From assembly GCF_963855985.1 (NCBI RefSeq), contig NC_087100.1, positions 5,119,001 to 5,183,000 of the forward strand: a stretch of 64,000 nt of DNA. The letters run 5' to 3'. Position 1 is the first letter of the stretch. The number at the start of each line of letters is the position of its first letter. The position numbers were made by a program, and so were the translations under genes. This stretch comes from Ostrinia nubilalis. Taxonomy: Eukaryota > Arthropoda > Insecta > Lepidoptera > Crambidae. This document shows positions 22,891-36,016 of the stretch, piece after piece. The notes under the pieces were generated by a model. The model ran no database searches. It saw only the letters and a program-made list of their open reading frames with translations, and was not told the origin of the DNA.

Positions 22891-23514
22891 ACAAATAAAA
22901 AAAGTGTACATGAAAATTCACTCTTTGAAGTCATAATAGGAACTGTTTTGCAATAAAAATTGTAGTCTGTCGTACTGTCGACTGTAGAACTATTTCAGCC
23001 CATCTAAATGTAAAGAGAAAAAAGTTACTTCATCTCATAACCGCGTTAGTGAAAGCAACAACCAACTTTTGTACTACCGTTGGAAGCGGTTGAAAATTGT
23101 CGTCAACAAACAAGTACAAACTCATTACGTACTTATTTACTCAGCAACATCTCCGGAGGAGTGTAAATTGGTTACTACGAAGAAGTTTGAGTCGTGACAG
23201 TACCACTGGGAATAAATATCAGGCGAGTTAGTGAGACCTCAGCATAGTGGAGTTAGGAACAGAATACGCCTTATGAAAACAGCTGAAAGTTCAGCAAATG
23301 ACGAGCCAAATAGGAGCAAATCCAAATCATGTCAAGAAAAACATTTCTCCATTTGCGTTCAATCTGGGGTCCAGTAGCAAGAACACTTGTTGAAGATGTT
23401 TAAGGTTCGATTTCTTGTAGAGCCAAAATTTTCTGCTAGGTTTGTGGTTGAGGGTAGTGCTCGTTCTTCATCTTAACTAAGTCTAAAGCCTTAACTAAGT
23501 ACAATGTCAATAAA

Positions 23515-23630
23515 ATTGCCAGTCCTGTGCGGTTGAGGTTTCTGAGTGAAGTTAACTTCCATCTTGGATCAGATCATCAATTTCCATCAGGTAGGTACAG
23601 GCCAAGAGCTTCCCCAACACAGTACTAGGA
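23515..23630 (+). repeat. SINE-like repeat, copy 2 (diverged)
   Basis: It contains the CAGTCCTGTGCGGTTGAGG, TTCCATC..GGATCAGATCATCA and ACAGGCCAAGAGCTTCC blocks in the same order as the copy at 22742. Confidence 0.65.
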
Positions 23631-25234
23631 TTAAACTTTGGGCTGTTTTTTTTAATTTGAAATGCTTAATTTTTCAGCAACGAATTTTGATTTTTATCTC
23701 TTGGTAATGTTATACGTTATTAATATTTACGTGATCTTTTGAAGGGATTCTGCATCTTTCTCTACTGTGATAACAGCAAAGTTCGTCATGACTGACGGAT
23801 TATAGTTTAAGGAATCCATTTCAGCTTTGGGTAGGGCCAAGATTTCGGCGGTATAACGACGCCCATGACATTTTCATGTGATTATTATTCCGCCAAAGTT
23901 TATTACAAACTCCGCTTATGGGCTATGTAAAACAATGTACTTCTTCTGTTACATTATACTCGTAGTTAACTTGTTATAGATCGTGGTTTCACTTGCGTTA
24001 AACGTCTCATTCTAGGGGGTGAATTTTGGAAAATCCTTGGCGGATGCTTACTTTATTATTTGTATGCCAAACAGCGCCATTCATTTAGTTTGTATATTGT
24101 AGGTACTATTAATTTACGATGTTGAAAGATTAGTCATATCCCGTAATGGAGTCTGAAAACATTGAATTTTCGGATAGATCACTTAATTCTGTCTGTTTGA
24201 AAGAGCTTGTGAAGCACTTTCAGGATCAGTAACCAGTTTTGCGATATCTTGTATAGTTTAGAAATAATCGATTGAGATCACTTATCGTTTCTACCCTGTA
24301 TAATGTAACAGGTTAAAAAATGAGACATTTTAAAATAAAATACTGTGAGCATTTCCATTTCAATGTTTCTATCATTGCAAAAGTTTTCGCATCTAATTAC
24401 GTTGTTTCAAGGACTATTCCCCTCTTTCGCATCCAGTACTACCAACACAAATTAGATATTTTTCAGCGCAGATACCATTTAAGTAATATTGGTATAGACT
24501 GGCTTCTGTTTGGTCTAGACTTTCAGGATAGTTGTTTCCTTAATTGTTGTGGCTGGAGACACTAAACGCCGGATCCTTTGGCTCTCGGTTCAATCTGTGT
24601 TGAAACGTTTCAATCGACATCGTTTCGTGACCATACGCCATTGATTTAGTTGCGGTGGAAATATCCATGCGATCTTTAGTAAAATTTATTCTGCTTTGCT
24701 TTCAACAGCTAGTCTATTTTTTGTGCCAGTAACTAGCTGCCAGTTGCCAGTAAAAAAACATATTATTCGAATATATTCGATTAAATACTATTGCCAGCAG
24801 AACAATACTCCAAATACAAATGCTCATGCTCTTTCATCACGTGTTCATGAAGCCCCAACAGAATTCGAACCCGCAACTGCTGGCGTTGTATTACACTTAA
24901 AGAACCACCAGTTCAGCCGTAAACAAAAGAAGATCAATGGATCGGGAAACCAATTTCAATTAACACTAACACGGTCTCCCCAAGCTTTATTGGATTAATT
25001 AACCCACAAGCTTACAGTAGTGTACAAACGCCATGATTTGTCTGTATATCAATATAATTAAGGTGCTATTGTCGTGGCGCTAATCGCCTTACAGCCGCGT
25101 TGTGTCGCATAGCTCTGTTAAGGCTGTAGTCCCAGATCCCGGTTCTAATCCTGTTTAAAGTCACTCGACTATTAATTGGAGTTGTTTTTGGGAATGAATG
25201 ATTTAGAACGCATTCGTTCTTTGGCATCCATTTC

Positions 25235-25352
25235 AGGCTGGATTGTTCCATCGTACTTTAACTGTAACAGACGTCAAAAGTCTGTCAAACTCCGTAAAAA
25301 CACCGGTTTTGGTTATAGTTACTGTCAAAGTAAGATGGTGGAACCCAGCCTA
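25235..25352. mobile_element. foldback MITE (GCTGAGTTGCACCACC family), copy 1
   Basis: Its ends pair (CAGGCTGGATTGTTCCATC with GATGGTGGAACCCAGCCT). The core has CAGACGTCAAAAGTCTGTCA. Related elements of about 115-122 bp are at 26174, 31621 and 54231. Confidence 0.7.
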
Positions 25353-26173
25353 AGTGTCATAACTGTACGTAGAAGGTACTAAGAGTGAACTGTAAACTTA
25401 GCGTAAGAAATCAAAGTTATCTGCAATATTTTCATGACGAAGTGATTCTTATAATATGTACATAATAATAAAAGGCATCAAGCTAAACACAGAAATACGC
25501 CTCTACATAAGACGTTATGTAGTTGTAGTAACGGTGTATTTGTCCCAAAAGTGTAGGTAAGTATAGTCTGATAAGTTGCTGACTGCTTAAAAATCAGAGT
25601 GGCAAAAACAAAAACAGAAATTCAAATCATTGCTCTATTGATGATCATTTGTTTTTTTCCTTGGTGTACTTTCTATACCTGTTTTTTATTATGTCAACAG
25701 TTTTTTTGCGTTAAACTTTGATGCTAAAAGTAAATCCTGGAACCCTACAACCCTTTCTTTGAAAGCCTGTCATATCAAAATTAGCATTTGGATTCCAGAA
25801 ATCAGAGATTCTAAGACAGACCTCGCATCTTTTGATACATATTTCATACTGAAGCTTGGACTTAATGTTGAATTTTAAATTACTACCGTAGTTACTCCAT
25901 TGAATATTCTTATAAGCCTGGAAGCCATTTCTCCTAAGAGCATTTTAATATCGTTCTGGTACGATTTAATAATGCTTCTCAAACACAAAATTTTCGGGAG
26001 AGTTATTAAATTAAACACTTTCGCATGAAGATGTTCATATTTTTTTCATAAAATATCGCTCTCAGACGCGTAATTTTGTGCCATATTCTACGTTATTTTG
26101 AGTAGGCTCTCTACATTACTCTTTGCCGTCTTTGGTTTTTGTTTTTACATAAGCTTTTTGTAGTCAGTCAGCC

Positions 26174-26295
26174 AGTCAGTTGCACCAACTTATTTTGACC
26201 GTAACTTTAACAATAAGTGGTGCTTTTTGTATGGATTTTGAGATTCCTGACGTAAGTTTGTCAAAGTCAAAGTGAGATGGTGCAACTCAGCCTAA
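26174..26295. mobile_element. foldback MITE (GCTGAGTTGCACCACC family), copy 2
   Basis: The left end AGTCAGTTGCACCAACTTA pairs with the right end GATGGTGCAACTCAGCC. It ends in TAA, which it shares with the next element. Confidence 0.7.
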
Positions 26296-26495
26296 GGCCC
26301 AGAACAGACGGTGAAACGCAACTGCAACGAAACTGCAACTTTCTGATGATTCTGATGAATGAAACTGGAACTTTCAAACTGGTCGCGTCATGTGTGGTCT
26401 CTCAACGGACGCTATGGCAGAAACTTAGATGCAACTCAAAAGTAACTAGCAGTTGCAGTTTCGTTGCAGTTGCGTTTCACCGTCTGTTCTGGGCC
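26296..26495. mobile_element. Harbinger-type MITE with 45-bp perfect terminal repeats
   Basis: The left end GGCCCAGAACAGACGGTGAA and 25 further bases are repeated exactly as the reverse complement at the right end. TAA flanks both sides (26293-26295, 26496-26498). At 200 bp it is non-coding. The unbroken terminal repeats suggest a rather recent insertion. Confidence 0.85.
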
Positions 26496-26580
26496 TAACA
26501 GTAATCATTCGATACTAGATACTGAATTCGATATCAAACCTTTTTCTTAAAAAATTAGAAGTCTGATATCATGACGTACC

Positions 26581-26753
26581 TAAGCCTAGGCTCAGACCAC
26601 CGACTTTTAGTTGGCCGATAGTTGAGTCTGACTGTTAATCAGTATGGAGATGTATGTAATGAAAGTGCGCACATTGGATCGGCCGATTCTTCATACAAGA
26701 ATCGGGCCAACCTATCGACCGACTAAGTCTGTAATCTGCGCCTACACTAAAAC
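26581..26753. mobile_element. diverged relative of the MITE at 7231-7405
   Basis: It has the inner TTTTAGTTGGCCGATAGTTG block, GGATCGGCCGATTCTTCATA and a right end TCTGCGCCTACACTAA matching the intron element. TAA occurs at both borders. Confidence 0.65.
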
Positions 26754-27559
26754 ACCTGTGACTGGATCTTTTAATTTTCAAAAAATTTTAAATCTAATCG
26801 ACTGGTTATGATTGATACACCATCTACATATATGCTCAGCAGTAGCACGTTCGTCTAACTAATGTAATGTCTTATAAACTTTTCACATTATACGAGTAAA
26901 TACGTTCATAATTTAATTATTTATTCGCTTTCAGAATATGAGATAGGATCTTCAGATAACCTTTAGCATTCATATTCAAGACTCATAAAGCAAAGCCCTT
27001 TGTAATATCACGTAACATTATCTAAGTAATATCATAACTGGTCTGGTAATTCCTTAGATTAATAAAACCTAGATGGATAGTCTTCATAATTATAAACGCT
27101 TTGTCAAAAGTGAGGCAAAAATTTATGTCATTACTGCCAAATCTTATGCCATTAATGTTAAAACATTATTAAAAATGTTTTAATAATGGCGATTTTTTCG
27201 AAATTGAGAGATTTTTATCATTAATATGATATCTAATGCCCTACTGCCAACATTATATTATGCTAAAATACCTAATCTCGACATGGAAAATTTTCTTTAA
27301 TATTTGATTTTGATTCTCTGAATTTTGTATGTATTACATTTTACTCGGAACACCAGTGTGTTCGGAATAAAACTAACCACACTTAGTTACAGCAGTCGTA
27401 AACATAAATTAAATATGAATTTCTAGAGTACTAAAAGAGAAACAGAACTCTCCATTTGTATTACAATTTTAACAATCGCTGAATTTGAATCCCGATACAA
27501 AAATACTTGCCAGCGTTAGCTGCGGCTAAATTTTTATTATTTTAGGGTTGAGTGAATTC

Positions 27560-27730
27560 GGATGTTCTAAAATGAGCTTTGGGTTTAAGTCGGTTGGGTC
27601 GGATTTCGCGTTCAAATCCTCTGGGTGTAGATCCCATTTCTAGGTGGGATGTGAAGATTGGCCTTTGGGCCTTGCGATAGAACTACCGTCGTTTGTAACG
27701 TAATCGGGGCCCAAACTGGGGCGTAGATTT
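27560..27730 (+). repeat. possible SINE-like repeat
   Basis: A B-box-like GCGTTCAAATCCTC follows TAAGTCGGTTGGGTCGG. The GC content is higher than its surroundings. No second copy is visible in this window, so the call is weak. Confidence 0.3.
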
Positions 27731-28489
27731 AGGACAATGTCATTATTAGAAGAGCTTTTGCCTGATTTTGCTTGAATTGGTCACATTATGAAAACAGCGG
27801 GAACAGAGCGTGTGATAGTGGCTATAACACCATTGCAATTGGAGTTTAGATGTTCGAACGTTTTGCAAATCACTTTATAACTTACTTAGATTTATTGTAA
27901 CCAATGCCCAACATGTCCCAAATTAAGCAGGCCTGAGTATGGCGACTAGATAACGGGTAATATTTTTACATTATACATATTTTCAATATCCTTGATGTAA
28001 TTAATAGTTTCTTCATCATCCCAACATTTTCCCTGTGGGATTTACGCAGCGCTCGTCAGTTCTTTAGAAAAACTTAGAGTAGAACAAATCGTTCATTATA
28101 GAAAGTAAAGATACTAGAATTATTGAAGCAGTGATCATATCTCTTCAAGGGATTGTCTATTGTCCAGCCCATCTTACCTGACTGGAAGTTTTTAAAGAGA
28201 GTCTCTCTATCAAAAGATTTATGTCTATCGTTGGGTCTTTACGGAACTGATCGCTGTATATCGGCGAAATATTATGCCATTGTAAAAGCGAACTATACAT
28301 AAAAAAGTCATCAGCACACAAAGACCTGGTCACAGCAATCCAATCCCTCGTCAAGCGTCAATTTCAGGAGAGTCGGCGACAAATGAACTCAAACCTTTTA
28401 AGGGCACAAAGGGTAAGTGCGAAATGAGCACTACAAGCTGGCACCAGAAGTGTTTATTGCTAGAAGTGACAATTTGGATCAAGGTTTGA

Positions 28490-28655
28490 ATTCTTGCTTT
28501 TTAGTCCCGTTAGCCCCTCGTACAAAGCAAATATGCTTTTGTCACGAGTGAGCTCACTACAATAGTCGGGCGGCGGCGGGGACCGAACCCGCGTTCCCCG
28601 GATCACGAGTCGGCCAGTCCAACCCCTTCGCCGTTCGGCTATCGTAGTTTCATGC
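28490..28655 (-). mobile_element. tRNA-derived SINE
   Basis: On the - strand an A-box-like TAGCCGAACGGCGAAGG is followed by ACTCGTGATCCGGGGAACGC and a B box (GGTTCGGTCCC), then an unrelated body rich in GTGAGCTC and CTTTTGTC. The tRNA-like part (about 28566-28648) cannot form a complete acceptor stem, so it is a SINE head, not a tRNA gene. A split relative is at 61618-61790. Confidence 0.7.
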
Positions 28656-30429
28656 TTTGGTAGGATCAGTTCCAAGGTCTTGTGACTGAGGTCCAGGTTT
28701 TTGTTGCAAAACTCTTTCATTACGATACTCTTACGGACATTATCCAAAATTTTCATTACTTAAATTAAAGCAAGGATAATTTGCGACTGCTGCCTTCGAT
28801 CTAAGCGTAATGCATAGAACATTATTTGACATGCCTCGTGGAAGTCATTGAACCAGAAGTCAAGCCTCCATAATTGAAATTCACATGCACTTCTTAGAGC
28901 CTGAGCGATTCAGGTAGCGCCTATCTTGCGGGAATTCTCGGAAACATGAAGTCAATAACATATTATCGTTGACCTATAGGTAACCAATAGAAGTCACTAT
29001 TAGTTAATGAAATGCAAGCCTATTCCCAGCACTATGCACCGTCATTAATTTTTCAACTCACTGTAGCTCTAGGCCTCAACTTTTTGAAATCCGGGCCTTT
29101 TCAAGGCGAGAGTGAATAGGCACTTACAGGGCCATCCTAGACTTCATCTTACTTAAAACTTTAGAAATTTTTGAGGTAAATTAGATATGTTTTCATTCTA
29201 TTTGTACACTTTTACTACTAAATAATAACAAACACCTTAAAGAGGTTTGTAGGCCAGTAATGTCTTCTAAAATCCAATAAAATTAAATTAGGTGCCCGTG
29301 CTTAAGAAAATTGACGATACGACTTAATGTTTTGTTTCAACCTTGAACGCGTTTTATTTGCTGAAAGTACCTAATTAGTACAGTCATTAAAGCGTAAATG
29401 ACAATCAAAAACATCCCTATATCACATTTACAAAGGAAAACCTGTTTTCATAACTTAATTTAAAATAATTGATAGCACACAAAGATCTAAGACTCCATAA
29501 TAAGCTTTCTTTTAGAATTAGGTTACACGAGATTCTTTCACAGTTTCCCCATTGTCAATTCTAAGAAGTGTTATCATCACCAGGTCATAATAATTGAGTC
29601 TCAAATTAACTAAAAGCAAATGAGCTTTACCGAACGAGATGGAGGACTGTTGTGGACGCCCTCTGCCCCATCTAGGGGACATAGGACCTTAAGTCAAGTA
29701 AGTCAAATGAGGCTTATTGCGTTCAAATTGGAGACTAATTTTCAAAGTAGGTAGGTAAGTATGTCTCTTAGGGCCTCTTACGACATCCACAAGAGGAGCG
29801 GGGATCAGTGGCCATCTACAGACTCTGGCAGAACTAGGTACATGACTAAAGAATGTAAATATGAATATGTTTGAGAAAAACTTCTCTTTCTTAATTTCTT
29901 TAATTCACAAGTAAAAGTTTATCAATTTTCAAGTTTCTTTTTTTTTTTTTAATTCTATATTTATCTAACACCCATCAAGTCCGTCTCTCCTATCAAATTA
30001 CTGAAAGAAACTCATTTCAGCATGCCTTATCTAGACATTTCTTTACATCCGCAGCTGCTTGTTTGTAGTATTAGTAGGAACGACATACAGTATTGCGGAT
30101 TGCGTCAATCAAAGACCGAGTCAAGTAGACTGAACACAGTCATTCAAGTCACAAGTCATCGGAATATAGCCCTTATGTATTTGGTGAATACAGAGGCACT
30201 TTGGATTTTTGTTGCAAAATTGCACCTTATTACCAATACATAAGAGTAGTGTTCAGCTTGATGTACAGTCTATACAATCCTTGGTTGATTCCTCAATCCA
30301 TTTGTGTAGTTGAGGACTTGTCGCACCAAATGTTACACGGTTTGGTTGTTACCTAAGATTCGATTATTTAGCAAAGGATGTTTTGGCCGGCTTGTAATTG
30401 ATTGTTCAAATAACGATCTAGAGTTTGGA
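28656..30429. other. intergenic DNA, no gene recognised
   Basis: Apart from the short LINE fragment at 29635, nothing is recognisable. A long T run is at 29938-29951. Confidence 0.5.
29635..29700 (+). mobile_element. short LINE 3' fragment
   Basis: CGAGATGGAGGACTGTTGTG followed by GACGCCCTCTGCCCCATCTA resembles the coding end of an RTE-type LINE found widely in Lepidoptera. The assignment rests on general resemblance only. Confidence 0.45.
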
Positions 30430-30640
30430 GAATTGGTATGCCAAAGTAACTCTATCTATCTGTTATCTTTTTACGCTTAAGTCGTTGAACCGTTTTTGAT
30501 GAAATTTGGTAAAGAAAGATAGAGAAGTTAGATCCAGGCAACAACTTAATCTTAAAGCTTTTATTCCGGTTACTGATTCAATTTGCTAACTCTTTTTATC
30601 CAAAAGTACGCGAAAATTTTTATAACAATTTCATAAAAAA
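30430..30640 (+). repeat. dispersed lepidopteran repeat fragment
   Basis: The phrase GTTGAACCGTTTTTGATGAA followed by ATTTGGTAAAGA is a common lepidopteran repeat signature. The borders and the class are unresolved. Confidence 0.4.
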
Positions 30641-31620
30641 GAGTGCTTTAAAAAGATGGTCCTTATTTAAAACCGTCTTTTCAGACAAACTGAAGGTATT
30701 TAAAAGCTTTTCATAGCTTAGTTATACGTTAGTACCATACGCCTGTATTTTCACACGAGTCAAGAAGACTGGCAACATTAACTATCTGAGTTTGAAAATA
30801 ATTAAAGTAATGCTCACTACAAGTTTCCAGGCGCTGACGCATCGCTGTATTCTCTCTCGGGAGCAACTTTATATCGGGCAGGAACTGTTCTTGAGAAACT
30901 ATTTTATAGTTTGTATCTACGGCATTTTGTCGTACATTAGAAGTAGGCTTCACTTTATTATGGAAAAAAAATCTATTTTTTTGCGATATGGTCCCAAATC
31001 GAGATTTCAAGATTTTCGAGATTCGAGATTTTCCTAAGAATTTTTTAAAATGCGACATAGGCCAAATATTATATGTATATTTGTAAGTTGGTTAGCTCCT
31101 GAAGAAGAGATTGAATGACTTGACGATGACTTTTTGTTAAAGTGTTGTTTTCATAAAAAAACATTAAAAATACAAGAAGGAAGTCATAATAGGTAGAGTC
31201 TCAACTATAGCTCGAATAAATGCAAACAAAACGGCAAATACCGAAGCACCGAAGTATCGCAGAAAGGTGAGCATGTCCTTAATTAAGTGAGTGCCGTAAG
31301 CGGTGCCTCCAACAATTAATCATAACTGCAGGTGCATGGGAACTCCGTAAAGTGCTGCGCTCCTTTTAATTGAACTTGCGAATTATTGTTTGTGCACTCT
31401 GTTAGAAGCTGCCCACGCGATGCGTTTTTGTTTTGTACCCAACGGCACGTCGAGTTGAGTATACAGTTATACACTGTGGCATTAGTTGGTTATTTAGTCG
31501 TAAAAGATATACTTAGTGAGATGTTCTGTCGACTGTACAAATAACGCTATAATTAACAATTACGAACCGTAGGAAATGATTAAGTGGCCCATCAAAAAAA
31601 AGTCTTTATTCGTTTAGACC

Positions 31621-31742
31621 CAGGCTGAGTTGCACCACCTTACTTTAACTTTGACAAACGACAAAAATCTGTCAAACTCCATACAAAAAACACCGGTTAT
31701 CGTTATAGTTAAGGTCAAATTTAGGTGGTGCAACTCATCATA
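31621..31742. mobile_element. foldback MITE (GCTGAGTTGCACCACC family), copy 3
   Basis: The left end CAGGCTGAGTTGCACCACCT pairs with the right end AGGTGGTGCAACTCA. The core has AAATCTGTCAAACTCCATAC and CACCGGTTATCG. Confidence 0.75.
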
Positions 31743-31925
31743 ATTAAATTAGTACTCACAAATCGTCAAATGTTGTTATGGAGCCTATACATGTCTTATG
31801 ATTTTTTGCCCTACATCGAAGAACAGATCGTAGGTAGGCTTTGCTACCTGACAACCCAAACTGACGATGGTTGTGTTATACTTCTAAGCGCCCATTTTAA
31901 CTTGGAAGTTTATTATTAAAATAAA

Positions 31926-32508
31926 GGACAATGACCAAAAGTGGTCCAAATGTCCACCACTAATGAGACCTATATTGGCTTATAGTCCATTAAATAGAGA
32001 TTAACTTTCAGTATGGGACGAAAAAAAAATAAGCTGTCAGTAAAAAGTTATGACCGTATGAAAAATTGTAGTAGTTAACGCGCTAATCTCAGGAACTACT
32101 GGTCCGATTTGAAAAATTATTTTTGTTATGGATAGCCCATTTATCAAGGATGGTTTTAAGTTATATAACATCACCCTACAACCAATAGGGGCGGAGCAGC
32201 GACCACCCGACCATAATTCCAATATTGTTGTCTTTCTTCTGAGCTTATATTTTTTTTCTTTTAGCGAGAATCTAACACGGCACACTAAGCGACATGACAT
32301 AACATGCATAGATTAATCCAAAATCTGCGATGGATAGAATGATATCAAGAACATTTTTTGGATGAAAAGGTAAAAAACATGACTTTTCATTCAGTCATAA
32401 CTTTTTACTGACAGCATATTTTTGATTGCGGTTTGGTTATAATGGCTACATAGGTCTCGTTAGTGGTGGACATTTGGACCACACTCCATACATTTTTGGT
32501 CATTGTCC
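31926..32508. mobile_element. 583-bp foldback element
   Basis: The ends GGACAATGACCAAAA and TTTTTGGTCATTGTCC are followed inwards by further pairing blocks (TGGTCCAAATGTCCACCACT, then CAGTAAAAAGTTATGAC near 32037, which pairs with 32391-32413). No coding capacity was seen. The superfamily is not determined. Confidence 0.75.
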
Positions 32509-35059
32509 AAATCTATCCTGTGGTCGCAGTATAGGTAGGTACTCTGTTTTTGTCTGAGATTAGGTAAGACTGACGATATGTTGTTTACTATCAGACGTTG
32601 CAATTGGATATTGGCCAGATATTCCTTGTCTTGCTCACCGACTTATCGGACCAACTGTCTTGCTTTGCTTAAACTTTCTTTATAAGCTTCTTTATCTTAC
32701 CTATTTATTATTGTGAGAATGACACAACATTTCATAATTACTGCTTTCTAATTTGCCAACTAAGCAAAATAAGAAGATTATAATAAGCAAAATCCTAATA
32801 AGAACACGTATTTATTCTCTTAAAAGATCTCTCAAGAGAATAAATACTATAAAGACTTTTATTCTTAGGTAATTCGAAGCTGAAGGATTTTTTTCATTGT
32901 TGTCTGTATTATTATTTTACTGTAAGACTAATACAATTTTAATTACGGTTCTGAAGAGCATGAACATTCTCAATGTAATATTAGACACAACTTCAGACAT
33001 TTTTCCAGATAATTTCTAAGAGCCTAATTAGATAAATGTCTACAGAATTTCACAAAAAATCATATTCTGTTTCGTCAAATATACTCGTGTAATTTAATTT
33101 ATCAAGATTTCTAATTATCAAACTCGCTTCGGTTCATTTATTCGCTAATTAAATGGCCATAGTTTTAGGAATTCGCCTAAAGTATTTTGGGTGTGTTAAT
33201 TGAAAAACTCCGCTGATAATCCGTGGTGGTGCAATGCGGTGTTGGCAGTAAGAAGCGCTGATAATGAGAACGATATAAGATCGTTTCAGACAAATGACGT
33301 CCACTGCTGGACAAATGCCAACCCCAAGGATTTCCACAATGACCGGTCCTGCGCTGCCCACATTCTACGTCTTCCAGCTCGTGGTCGCCCGCCACTCGAG
33401 AACTTTTCTGCCCAGCGGCCATCAGCTCTACGAGCTATGTGCCCTGCCTATTGCCACTGGATATGTCGGTTACTTTGGTTTTCCTGCAGAACCCCTCATT
33501 CCTGATTCTATCACGCTGGGAAGCTCCAAACATGAATGAGAACGATATTGCATAAATTAAAATCACTCGTTAGATATTTGCACAAGACGTTACAGGCTTG
33601 AATCAACATGATTATCCGATAAAGGATGACTCCGTGTTTTGCATATCTTTGGCCCAATAAGTCATGTCAAATGCCGGCTGATGAAGGCTGAAACTGAATT
33701 TGAGGGGAAAATTATTAGTTTTGAATGTTTACGTTTGGAGTTAGTCAGCTATGTTTTTAATTTAGTCAAAATAGTTTTTTAAATATTTTGTTGCATGTTG
33801 ACCAATTGTGTGTGGCTAAATACTAGGCCAGAAAATTTTGGAAAATAAAAATAATTATAAAATAATACTTTGAGCTCAATTACTTATTATTTAAAGCTCT
33901 TTCACTTAACAGTAAAGGTGTTTACTAATAAATAAAAATTCCCTTTATCATGCTTTGTCGAACACAATAGCAGATTTGCGTGGTTTCCAAACTCCACCTG
34001 CGAAAAAAATCGTTTGAAATCGTTTGAATATCGTTCGCCAGAATAACCTCTCGGGCTGCAGTCAGCAGGATTTGTGAATAAGCCCCGCTCACCCAGTTCT
34101 ATTTGTTGCCAGATATTCACGTTCCTACGAAACTACTGGTTTTATGGTATATTAAAATATTTTAAGGCTTCCAACTCTTCAACAATGAGTCGTACAAAAA
34201 TTTCACGAGATTCGCTGGCTAATGGAGAAAATGTGGGAAGTTGATCTGAATTTTTTAAAGTTTTATGCTACGGTAGCTTTTAGTTGATATTACTCGTACC
34301 TATGAAACTAGGTACAGTCTTAGGGAGAATATCTTTAAAATATTATTCTCTTAGCCTACAATTTTTACGAGTGTCTAGTCTATCTAACGTTAAATTCGCT
34401 ACCTAAATATGAATGAAGGTTGAACAGCTCAAATGATCAAAATTATTGTGCTTTTCCGTTTGGCCTCAAGATCCTCTATAACAAAAACCCTTTATATTTT
34501 GTAGTACTTATTGTGTCTTTTGTTCCAATAGCTCCTTGTTTGCCAGCGAATCGGGATTTAACCTAGTTCCAGGAATCACTTGCCTTTTGTACTATAAATG
34601 TGAATAATATTATAATTGTAACCACTACAGCCTTTACTCAGACATCAATTGATATTGATACAACAAAGCTGAGTAAATATTCTTCAGAATTGAGAAATAT
34701 CTATTTGTAACAGTACTACAATAGATTTCGTAACATAAAAGCTTATTTAACTTTTATGTAAGTATAAGAGCTTACCATAAATGTAAAAATGGGACGTATT
34801 GTTTATAGGTTTCATCATGTACATATTTTGCTGAGAAAAATACGAGGTCTGTTTTCAAGTCACATTTATGGTATATGTTAATCATTTATTTAGAAATTAA
34901 ATGTGTTTTTCTGTAAGGATATTTATTGGGCTTTCAAATAACACCAATATTGTTGGGGTAACATGATTGTGTCAGAAGAAAATCTTCAAAGTTCGCGTCG
35001 CGGAAGGTGCGGTTTATTTGATGTTGAGTGTACTTAATATTTTGTCTCTCTGTATCTCT
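32509..35059. other. A+T-rich intergenic DNA apart from the RTE fragment at 33275-33540
   Basis: I see no recognisable gene. The short frame at 33902-34120 (-) has no domain signal. Confidence 0.5.
33275..33540 (-). mobile_element. RTE-type LINE 3' fragment
   Basis: It is the reverse complement of an RTE end: ATGACGTCCACTGCTGGACA on + is the 3' terminus. Farther along, frames on the - strand resemble the WAGH...VLEWRPR and RIRNE...R regions. It is interrupted by frameshifts and is not functional. Confidence 0.75.
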
Positions 35060-35150
35060 ACAAATAACTAATCTAATTTGACTGAAACTGCGTGAATGAC
35101 AAATGCGAGTGCGCTGAGTGATAAGACAGCCGGGGTCGAGTGGGACACAC
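35060..35150 (+). repeat. GC-rich dispersed repeat, diverged copy
   Basis: It contains TGACTGAAACTGCGTGAATG, ACAAATGCGAGTGCGC and GAGTGATAAGACAGCC. It is a diverged relative of the two close copies at 35590 and 36015. Confidence 0.55.
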
Positions 35151-35589
35151 CATTTTCATTAGTTATTGGTTACTTTCTTCATAACAGGCGTATCAACTTG
35201 AGAAGAGAGCGCAAAGTAGTATGATACTTCTCTTTCTCAAAATTGAGTGAAAGAGCGTTCAGTAAATTATGTTTTTATTATTGCAACTATAACTTCAACA
35301 AACTATTATGGTAAATTAAGTGTTTATTGATATTGTAACGATACGTAATAAAGAGCTACTAGACCTATACCTAATTAAGTAAGATTTCAATCAACTTGAG
35401 TAATTTTTGATTGAATAAAGTGGAACAATTCATGTAGCTTCATTCCGTACGGCATAAATTCGCTTATAGAAATAGATTTAAATCAAACAATATTTTTTTA
35501 TTAAACAAATAAAGTTTAGTATAACTGTCTACCCTAAATGGTTTCAGATAAGGTCTAATCCTACCCCTTTTTATCTGTCCCGCGTCTTT

Positions 35590-35715
35590 TATTATTTGTC
35601 TGCAATTGCGCGAAAGACAAATGAGAGCGCGCGAGTGATTAGGAGCCGAGGCGAGCGCTGACGCGTGATGTGTGCTAATTAGACCGACGATTGCCCATAC
35701 TAGGGTTAATTGGAT
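35590..35715 (+). repeat. GC-rich repeat, copy A
   Basis: It matches 36017-36140 almost base for base over about 110 positions. Shared blocks include GAAAGACAAATGAGAGCGCG, CGAGTGATTAGGAGCCGAGG and GCGCTGACGCGTGATGTGTG. It stands out from A+T-rich flanks. The class is unknown. Confidence 0.75.
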
Positions 35716-36016
35716 TGCTTGTTGGTTATTCTAAGAAGGTTTTTATTACATAGGTAGTGGGTTTGATTTAAGTTTGTAAAGAAAGAAAAAAACCTTTTCA
35801 CACTTAAAAATATTATCTGTTTTTGTATTAAACGTGCAATCTAACAGTGTGCTTGAAGGACTAAGCTTTCTCCTTGGAAAAGGCAGAATTTTGAATAGGG
35901 ACAGTTTTCTTATTAATGTCTAATTTATTTAAGAATCTTGCCTGTATTAATTGAAAAAATCCATACTAATATTCAGCAAAAAGCTAATAAAAATGTGACT
36001 TTTTGTTTGTTCACGT

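Noticed and set aside
28566..28648. tRNA-like sequence with A and B boxes
   Set aside because: It has no complete acceptor stem and runs into a SINE body. It is a SINE head, not a tRNA gene.
33149..33539. Several overlapping frames on both strands
   Set aside because: All lie in an RTE LINE 3' fragment and are not host genes.
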